Below, piece by piece: positions 14,959 to 19,633 of a stretch of 19,633 nucleotides of DNA. The DNA comes from Actinomycetes bacterium (lineage in GTDB: Bacteria > Actinomycetota > Actinomycetes > Propionibacteriales > Propionibacteriaceae): positions 1 through 19,633 of the forward strand of contig JAEZYG010000040.1 in NCBI GenBank assembly GCA_023419175.1, in the 5' to 3' direction. Position numbers and translations under genes: made by a program. The stretch's first letter is position 1. Each line of letters opens with the position of its first letter. The notes below the pieces were generated by a model that worked only from the letters and a program-made list of their open reading frames with translations, did not search any database and was not told where the DNA came from.

Positions 14959-15005
14959 TGACCTACCGCCAAGGAATCAGATGGGGGGGGGAAGACGGTA
15001 GGTCA
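14959..15005 (-). terminator. Hairpin with C9 loop, likely terminator of the dnaX-ybaB-recR operon
   Basis: TGACCTACCG (14959-14968) and CGGTAGGTCA (14996-15005) form a perfect 10-bp stem. The 27-nt loop contains nine consecutive G on the plus strand (14983-14991), i.e. nine C on the minus strand. On the minus strand the stem is followed by ATTTGTTTTATATG, a fair T-rich tail; on the plus strand the tail is not T-rich, so minus-strand termination fits better. The hairpin lies 129 nt beyond the recR stop, so the intervening 15006-15133 would be a long 3' untranslated region or an RNA of its own. A small hairpin CGATA/TATCG sits at 15033-15045. The sigma operon, ending at 14942, has no other terminator in view. 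Confidence 0.5.
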
Positions 15006-15133
15006 GTGCGAAACAAAAGTTCCTATCCCCAACGATAGCGTATCGACAGTTTTCTTCCAATTTCATCTGCCATATATCGCGATAGGGACAGGTAGAGGTC
15101 TATATCCCTTCACATAACCTAGGAAGATACGGG

Positions 15134-15730
15134 TTATACATACCGCCGTCCACTGAAGGCGCGTCCTAACGTAACCTCATCGGCATATTCCAAATCCCCT
15201 CCAACAGGTAGACCAGATGCCAAGCGGCTGATCTTAATACCGGGAGTTTCACCGAGTAGACGGGTGAGATAGGTAGCGGTAGCTTCTCCTTCAAGATTTG
15301 GATTCGTTGCCAAGATGATCTCAGTGATGGCATCATCCGACAGCCTTTTCACCAACTCAGCAATATGTAGATCGGACGGTCCTCGTCCAGCGATAGGAGA
15401 GATCGACCCTCCTAATACGTGATAACGCCCCTTGAATTCACGCGTCTTTTCAATTGCCACAACATCCTTGGATTCCTCGACGACGCACAGAATGGACGGA
15501 TCCCTCCTCATATCGTTGCAAATGCGGCAGATATCCCCATCGGTGACATTGAAACAGATCGAGCAGAAATGCACCTTATTCTTTACCTCGATCAGAGCAT
15601 CTGCGAGAGCCGTCACATCTTCTTCTGGCTGGTCGAGTAGCCAAAAAGCGATACGCTGAGCCCCTTTGGGGCCGATACCCGGCAGACGTCCCAATTCATC
15701 GATGAGATTTTGAACAGGCCCGTCGTACAC
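15134..15730 (-). CDS. recR: Recombination mediator protein RecR
   Basis: A 198-residue protein, the normal RecR length. With RecF and RecO it loads RecA onto gapped DNA. Domains in order are a helix-hairpin-helix at the N-terminus (LGRLPGIGPKGAQRIAFWLL, about 13-32), a four-cysteine zinc finger (C56, C59, C68, C71) and a Toprim domain from about 79 (CVVEESKDVVAIEKT, then YHVLGGSISPIAGRGPSDL), ending in a C-terminal Walker-B-like strand and basic tail. The GTG start at 15730 is preceded by AAGGA at about 5 nt. It is last of the dnaX-ybaB-recR operon, an arrangement conserved across many bacteria. Confidence 0.97.
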   Translation of the reverse strand: MYDGPVQNLIDELGRLPGIGPKGAQRIAFWLLDQPEEDVTALADALIEVKNKVHFCSICFNVTDGDICRICNDMRRDPSILCVVEESKDVVAIEKTREFKGRYHVLGGSISPIAGRGPSDLHIAELVKRLSDDAITEIILATNPNLEGEATATYLTRLLGETPGIKISRLASGLPVGGDLEYADEVTLGRAFSGRRYV

Positions 15731-15759
15731 TCTTTTCCTTTCGTCAGATAGTGGTGATC

Positions 15760-16068
15760 TTATAGACCGAGGCCACCAAGATCGGGCATCGTGGCTTGGG
15801 TGGCGCGTACAGCCTGCGTGCTGGCATCGCGCACAGCAGCGATGATGAGATCCGAAAGGGATTCCAAATCGTCCATATCGACAGCCTCAGGCGAGATCGT
15901 CAAACCGACCAATTCCCCTGTCCCGAGCATTTCGGCACGGATAAGCCCTCCTCCCGCCTGTCCAGTGAATGTGGAGGCAGCAAGTTTATCTTGAGCGGCT
16001 TGAAGCTGCTCTTGCATCGCTTGAGCCTGCTGGAGCAACGCGTTCATATCCATACCTTCAGGAAACAT
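15760..16068 (-). CDS. YbaB/EbfC family nucleoid-associated DNA-binding protein
   Basis: A 102-residue small DNA-binding protein; family members form dimers that bind DNA as tweezers and influence nucleoid structure. The long N-terminal helix is visible as MNALLQQAQAMQEQLQAAQDKL, then GGGLIRAEMLGTGELVGLTISPEAVD (the beta-sheet core), then the C-terminal helix LSDLIIAAVRDA. The start at 16068 (MFPEGMDM) is preferred over the upstream ATGs at 16074, 16083 and 16110 because AAGGA is 5 nt before it and family proteins start close to this helix. It overlaps the end of dnaX by 11 nt, so translation is likely coupled, and recR follows 29 nt later. Confidence 0.94.
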   Translation of the reverse strand: MFPEGMDMNALLQQAQAMQEQLQAAQDKLAASTFTGQAGGGLIRAEMLGTGELVGLTISPEAVDMDDLESLSDLIIAAVRDASTQAVRATQATMPDLGGLGL

Positions 16069-18319
16069 GGTCATCCTTTTCATCGTCGGGATCCGAGATG
16101 ATCTCGGCATCGAATTCGTCTATCACCATAGAGACAGCGGTTGCAGCAAGATCATCTACGATCTGGTCATCTTCAGAGATTTCGTCATCTCTTTCTGCCA
16201 AATCATCGATATCATTAACTGCCATTTCAGCACGTTGACGAGGGGTTTTCCCCTCAGATACCACAGAAGTCTGCGGTTGAGATCGCAAATCTTGATCGAT
16301 CTTTGGAGCAGGGACAGGCGAGTTGACAGCGGTCTTTACCTTACAGTCAATTCCGAAGATCTCCTGTACGGATTCCTCAATCAAGGTGGCGAGATCGTAT
16401 TTTTCAAAATACGCCACATGCCCTTCAGATCCGAAAGAGACGATCAACTCCCCGTTATCAAAAACGGCGGGGTGAGCTTCCGAGGTCATCAGATGGCGAG
16501 CGAATGGTTTAGCTCTCTGGGCGATCTGCATCCACTGATCGCGGATCGCTTGGAGACTGATCGACCCATGTGAATCTCTTAGATGAGGCGAGGCATCTAC
16601 CTCCTGATCGCGACGTGAGGGAGTAGACGCTATGTCGTGATCGTCTTGCGTCTCATCGACTGGAGGATTGTTGCCAGGAAAACGATTATCTGAGACAGGC
16701 TGAGGCGAAGTGAGAGAGTCCATCGTTACCCGATTCAACGATTGAGCAGAGGCAGGGCGTTGACTCTCAGGCATATGTGCAAGATGTCCACCACTATGCA
16801 CAGGTGGAGCTTGAGTGGAGGACTGATCGCCTCTATCGCGTGTCTGTGGAGATAGCGGACGAGAAGAAGCCGAATCTCGTACACGGCTTTGTACGCTATT
16901 GCCATATGCAGGAGGGAACGATTGCAGTTGGGAAAGACGCCTGTCGATCTCGTCCATACGCGCCACAAGATCGCTATAGCTATCCTCGCTTAGCAAACGC
17001 GAGCACATCACTTCGACATTCAGACGAGGATTATTACTCCCCCTCATAGCGACCAATCCATCTGCCAGAATCTGAGCGGCTCGATTCACTCGTACTGAGC
17101 CGAAGGCTTCAGCTTGGCGAATAAGACGTTGTCCAGCATCATCGGGGATATCGATCAACCCCGATTCCAAAGCTTTATCCACATGGGAGATGACGATCAG
17201 ATCGCGGATTCTTTGCAAGAGATCTTCTGCAAAACGTCTGGGATCATTCCCCATATCGATGACATGATCGATTGCTGTAAAGACAGCTTTCCCATCACGA
17301 GCAGATATCGCCTCTACCACTTCGTCCAAGAGGGATTCAGGGGTATAGCCAAGCAGTAGGGAGGCATGATCGTAGGTGACCCGTCCAGATGAAGCACCTC
17401 CAAGAAGTTGGTCGAGCACGGAAAGACAGTCGCGCACAGAACCCGCACCAGCTCTGACCACAAGTGGCAGAACTCCCGATTCGACCTCGACCCCTTCTTG
17501 ATCGCAGATAGTCGCCAAATAATCACCCAAGACTCTCGGAGGGACGAGATGGAAAGGATAGTGGTGCGTCCTAGAGCGAATAGTGCCGATCACCTTGTCC
17601 GGTTCGGTGGTGGCGAAAATGAACTTCACATGCTCAGGCGGTTCTTCAACCACCTTCAATAAAGCATTGAATCCCTCTTTGGTCACCATATGAGCTTCAT
17701 CGATGATGTAGATCTTGTAGCGCGATGCCACCGGAGCGAAATACACCCCTTCTCTCAGCTCACGGGCGTCGTCCACACGTCCGTGGGAGGCGGCATCGAT
17801 CTCGATGACGTCGATACTTCCCACTCCTCCAGTCGCCAACGCTCGGCATGAATCGCACTGTCCACATGGACGAGAGGTAGGTCCTTGATCGCAGTTAAGA
17901 CATCGCGCCAAGATTCTCGCGCTGGTGGTTTTGCCACATCCTCTCGGGCCGCTGAACAGATAGGCGTGATTGACCCGATTATTGTCGATAGCTCTCATCA
18001 ATGGTTTAGTGACGTGTTCTTGTCCAACCACGGACGAAAAATCGTCTGGACGATAACGACGGTAGAGAGCTAGCGGGGGTTCTACCTCAGATATGCGAGC
18101 ATCTCCAGAGCGAATGAATACTTCTCCCCCATGGAGATCATCGCTATCGCTTTCCTCTTCACACCCACCATGAACGATCAGATCACCATTTCTATGGGCG
18201 ATATCGCATGCCGGCTCAGGGTCAGCAAGAGGCTCATCGAATAGATCCGGCCCGTCTTGGATATAGACCGCCTCATCGATCGCCTCATCAGAATCTTTGT
18301 GGTCGAACTGGTCGTACAC
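16058..18319 (-). CDS. dnaX: DNA polymerase III subunits gamma/tau, with acidic N-terminal extension
   Basis: A 753-residue clamp-loader ATPase. The AAA+ core starts at LYRRYRPDDFSSVVGQ (85-100). Walker A is GPRGCGKTT (124-132), the zinc-binding cysteines are C143, C152, C155 and C158 (with C140 nearby), Walker B is IYIIDEAH (203-210) and the sensor strand is KFIFATTEPDKV. Domain III follows, then a proline/serine-rich linker (about 460-560) and a C-terminal tau-like part. The frame begins with a GTG at 18319 and there is no ATG, GTG or TTG between it and the core, so about 80 residues rich in Asp and Glu precede the usual start point. No A-rich slippery site for a gamma frameshift was found. 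The SRP RNA gene lies 73 nt upstream. Confidence 0.95.
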   Translation of the reverse strand: MYDQFDHKDSDEAIDEAVYIQDGPDLFDEPLADPEPACDIAHRNGDLIVHGGCEEESDSDDLHGGEVFIRSGDARISEVEPPLALYRRYRPDDFSSVVGQEHVTKPLMRAIDNNRVNHAYLFSGPRGCGKTTSARILARCLNCDQGPTSRPCGQCDSCRALATGGVGSIDVIEIDAASHGRVDDARELREGVYFAPVASRYKIYIIDEAHMVTKEGFNALLKVVEEPPEHVKFIFATTEPDKVIGTIRSRTHHYPFHLVPPRVLGDYLATICDQEGVEVESGVLPLVVRAGAGSVRDCLSVLDQLLGGASSGRVTYDHASLLLGYTPESLLDEVVEAISARDGKAVFTAIDHVIDMGNDPRRFAEDLLQRIRDLIVISHVDKALESGLIDIPDDAGQRLIRQAEAFGSVRVNRAAQILADGLVAMRGSNNPRLNVEVMCSRLLSEDSYSDLVARMDEIDRRLSQLQSFPPAYGNSVQSRVRDSASSRPLSPQTRDRGDQSSTQAPPVHSGGHLAHMPESQRPASAQSLNRVTMDSLTSPQPVSDNRFPGNNPPVDETQDDHDIASTPSRRDQEVDASPHLRDSHGSISLQAIRDQWMQIAQRAKPFARHLMTSEAHPAVFDNGELIVSFGSEGHVAYFEKYDLATLIEESVQEIFGIDCKVKTAVNSPVPAPKIDQDLRSQPQTSVVSEGKTPRQRAEMAVNDIDDLAERDDEISEDDQIVDDLAATAVSMVIDEFDAEIISDPDDEKDDHVS

Positions 18320-18392
18320 GTCTCTAGCCTAAAGCCTCACAGATGGAAATCACCACCGCTTATCACCGGTGAATCTCGTCACGATAACGAAA

Positions 18393-18482
18393 GGGGCCCC
18401 CGCGCACCCGGTAGAGCTCGCTTACCCTTGCTGCCTTTCGACCCTGGGGGAGTTGGGCGAGGTGCCGCCGCACGGGGACCTT
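18393..18482 (-). ncRNA. ffs: Signal recognition particle RNA, small bacterial (4.5S) type
   Basis: The minus strand carries the conserved tip around CAGGGTCGAAAGGCAGCAAGGG (about 18445-18424), the Ffh-binding asymmetric and symmetric loops with GAAAGGCAGC. The 5' end GGTCCCCGTGC and the 3' end GCGCGGGGGCC pair over 11 bp with two G-U pairs, giving the expected single long hairpin of about 88 nt. The RNA targets the Ffh-bound ribosome to the membrane. The 3' side runs into GGGGGCCCC followed by TTTCGTT, which may terminate it. The ends are approximate. Position just upstream of dnaX-ybaB-recR is the same as in many Gram-positive genomes. Confidence 0.95.
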
Positions 18483-18490
18483 GATTTATC

Positions 18491-18519
18491 AGTGTAGACG
18501 ATCAGTCAAATTCTGTCCG
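18491..18519 (-). promoter_or_regulatory. Candidate promoter of the SRP RNA gene
   Basis: On the minus strand CGGACA (18519-18514) and TACACT (18496-18491) are separated by 17 bp and would start RNA near 18484, immediately before the mature SRP RNA. Each hexamer matches four of six consensus bases. TTGACT nearby is a second -35 candidate but has poor spacing. Confidence 0.4.
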
Positions 18520-18521
18520 CC

Positions 18522-19454
18522 TCAGGATTCACCTGGCTTATCTGGCGTCCAGCCTGCCTCTCCTCGGGTGATGAGAACCGGACATTTTGCCTCTCTCAAA
18601 ACACGCTTGCTCGTCGAGCCGAGTAGCAAACCTTTAAATCCGCCTCGTCCACGCGAACCCATGACGATCAAACCAGCATCTTTTGAGGCTTCGATCAAGG
18701 CTTCATCTGGACGCTCACGCTTGACTTCGATACGAACCTCCACCTCTGGATAGCGTTCTCGCATCGGAGCGATCAACTGTTCAACATGATCTGTGAAAGC
18801 TTCGCTGATCTCACGGGCATTGTAATGCCATACATCAGCGTTATAGGCGTCGTAAGGTCCGTAATCCCATGCGGTAAGGGCTACGAGCTCAACCTTCCTC
18901 GACCATGCTGCATCGAAAGCTCTCGCAATCGCCAGACGGGATTGGACGGAATCGTCCACTCCCACGACCACACAACCGCCGTTGTCTTTGTCGAAGGATT
19001 CAGGTACAACGACGACTGCTCCAGGAGCATGAGCGCAGACAGCATCCGCAGTTCCCCCGAGGATACGCAAAGCGGTGGGCGCTGAACGTCCACGAGCACC
19101 GATGACGAGCAGATCGGCATTCTTAGAGATCTCGGATAATACTTCGATGGGATGTCCTTCAACAACCTCCGTCTCGACTTCGATATCTGAATAGGCATCG
19201 CGCGCTCTATCGGCAAGTTTTTCAACTGTCTGTACCGCTTTGGAACGGACTTGCTCATAGTAATTGGAGCCTAATGAGATCTGAGCGGCTGCCGCCGTGC
19301 GCGTAGGGACGATAATTTCTGGAATGACGTGGACGACAAGAAGAGGCAAATGCCGCACATGAGCGCGTTCAGCAGCCCAAGAGATCGCGTGAGCAGCCCT
19401 ATCGGATCCGTCAGTCCCGACGACGATACGTCCAGCGGAATCAATTGTTGACAT
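18522..19454 (-). CDS. Tandem universal stress protein (UspA family)
   Basis: A 310-residue cytoplasmic protein made of two UspA domains (about 8-152 and 160-297), a form common in actinobacteria. Each begins with the typical strand (RIVVGTDGSD at 9-18; GCVVVGVDDSV at 160-170). The ATP-binding pattern G-x2-G-x9-G-S/T is intact in domain 2 (GSRGRGGFKGLLLGSTS, 266-282). It is looser in domain 1 (GARGRSAPTALRILGGT, 119-135), where the second glycine pair is GG-T. Such proteins usually bind ATP and are induced in stress or low oxygen. A strong ribosome site (GAGGAGG) lies 4 nt before the ATG. It appears to be a single-gene unit, separated from the SRP RNA gene by 39 nt. Confidence 0.95.
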   Translation of the reverse strand: MSTIDSAGRIVVGTDGSDRAAHAISWAAERAHVRHLPLLVVHVIPEIIVPTRTAAAAQISLGSNYYEQVRSKAVQTVEKLADRARDAYSDIEVETEVVEGHPIEVLSEISKNADLLVIGARGRSAPTALRILGGTADAVCAHAPGAVVVVPESFDKDNGGCVVVGVDDSVQSRLAIARAFDAAWSRKVELVALTAWDYGPYDAYNADVWHYNAREISEAFTDHVEQLIAPMRERYPEVEVRIEVKRERPDEALIEASKDAGLIVMGSRGRGGFKGLLLGSTSKRVLREAKCPVLITRGEAGWTPDKPGES

Positions 19455-19532
19455 GCTTCCTCCTCGCCAGATATCAAATCGGCCATCGACTTGATAATTT
19501 CACCCTATCGCGGAGTCGAAGAAGAGGCGACG

Positions 19533-19554
19533 ATAGTGAAAAAATAGTGAAAAA
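19533..19554. repeat. Tandem 11-bp direct repeat upstream of the universal stress gene
   Basis: ATAGTGAAAAA occurs twice back to back (19533-19543 and 19544-19554), about 80-100 bp before the stress protein start. An 11-bp period places both copies on the same face of the helix, as for an activator site. The rest of the gap (19455-19633) shows no certain promoter; on the plus strand TATAGA at about 19614-19619 could serve a gene beyond the window edge. Confidence 0.45.
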
Positions 19555-19633
19555 GTCCTAGAATGTGCATTTGAAAGCGTCTCTTTGCTTGCCGATGGGG
19601 GTTAAAAAGGCATGTATAGATCCGCTTCACGCC

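Noticed and set aside
15019..15089. Long-range pairing of GTTCCTATC with GATAGGGAC
   Set aside because: It needs a G-U pair on the plus strand and is mismatched on the minus strand that would be transcribed from recR; too weak to call a structure.
16067..16573. 168-codon open frame opposite dnaX
   Set aside because: It is antisense to the C-terminal part of dnaX, with no family features.
16058..18319. Programmed frameshift producing a short gamma form of DnaX
   Set aside because: No A-rich slippery heptamer was found on the coding strand; one protein is assumed.

Overview
The window looks like a core-genome stretch from an actinobacterium of moderate GC content (roughly half G+C, judged by eye). 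The evidence is a eukaryote-like (type 2) isoleucyl-tRNA synthetase behind a short-Stem-I T-box leader, a SigE-type ECF sigma factor, a DUF1345 membrane protein, and a structured RNA with C-rich hairpin loops resembling the actinobacterial 6C RNA. The genus cannot be named from sequence alone. No insertion sequence, phage gene, CRISPR array, tRNA or 16S/23S/5S rRNA gene was seen.

Layout. 1-353: the end of an adenosine deaminase gene with an apparent one-base frameshift. 350-4429 (minus): an operon in transcription order NCS1 nucleobase permease, trimeric purine nucleoside phosphorylase (PNP), phosphopentomutase/phosphoglucomutase. 4572-5987 (plus): a hexameric PNP (deoD) and a DUF1345 membrane protein, divergent from the permease operon. 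5988-8604 (minus): a polar amino-acid ABC transporter (lipoprotein, permease, ATPase). 8886-12802 (minus): ileS and a GNAT acetyltransferase, ended by a perfect palindrome and preceded by a T-box. 13056-13216: a candidate structured RNA. 13357-14942 (plus): an ECF sigma factor and a single-pass membrane protein with a Ser/Thr/Pro-rich stalk. 15134-18319 (minus): dnaX, ybaB/ebfC and recR, with the SRP RNA gene just upstream (18393-18482). 18522-19454 (minus): a tandem universal stress protein.

How the genes work together. The left third is a purine-nucleoside salvage island. Adenosine deaminase and two PNPs of different subfamilies convert nucleosides to bases plus (deoxy)ribose-1-phosphate, the PGM2-like mutase can turn that into the 5-phosphate, and the NCS1 protein probably moves bases. 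The trimeric PNP carries Gln and Asp at the two residues that normally set 6-oxopurine specificity, a combination expected to favour adenosine. It is the most testable new prediction here. The right half is housekeeping: SRP RNA, clamp loader, recombination mediator and IleRS.

The observations most worth checking are the Q/D PNP, the G-x-H-H signature in IleRS, the 161-nt closed RNA structure with C-rich loops, the sigma factor with its stalked membrane partner and overlapping leader frame, and the acidic N-terminal extension on DnaX.
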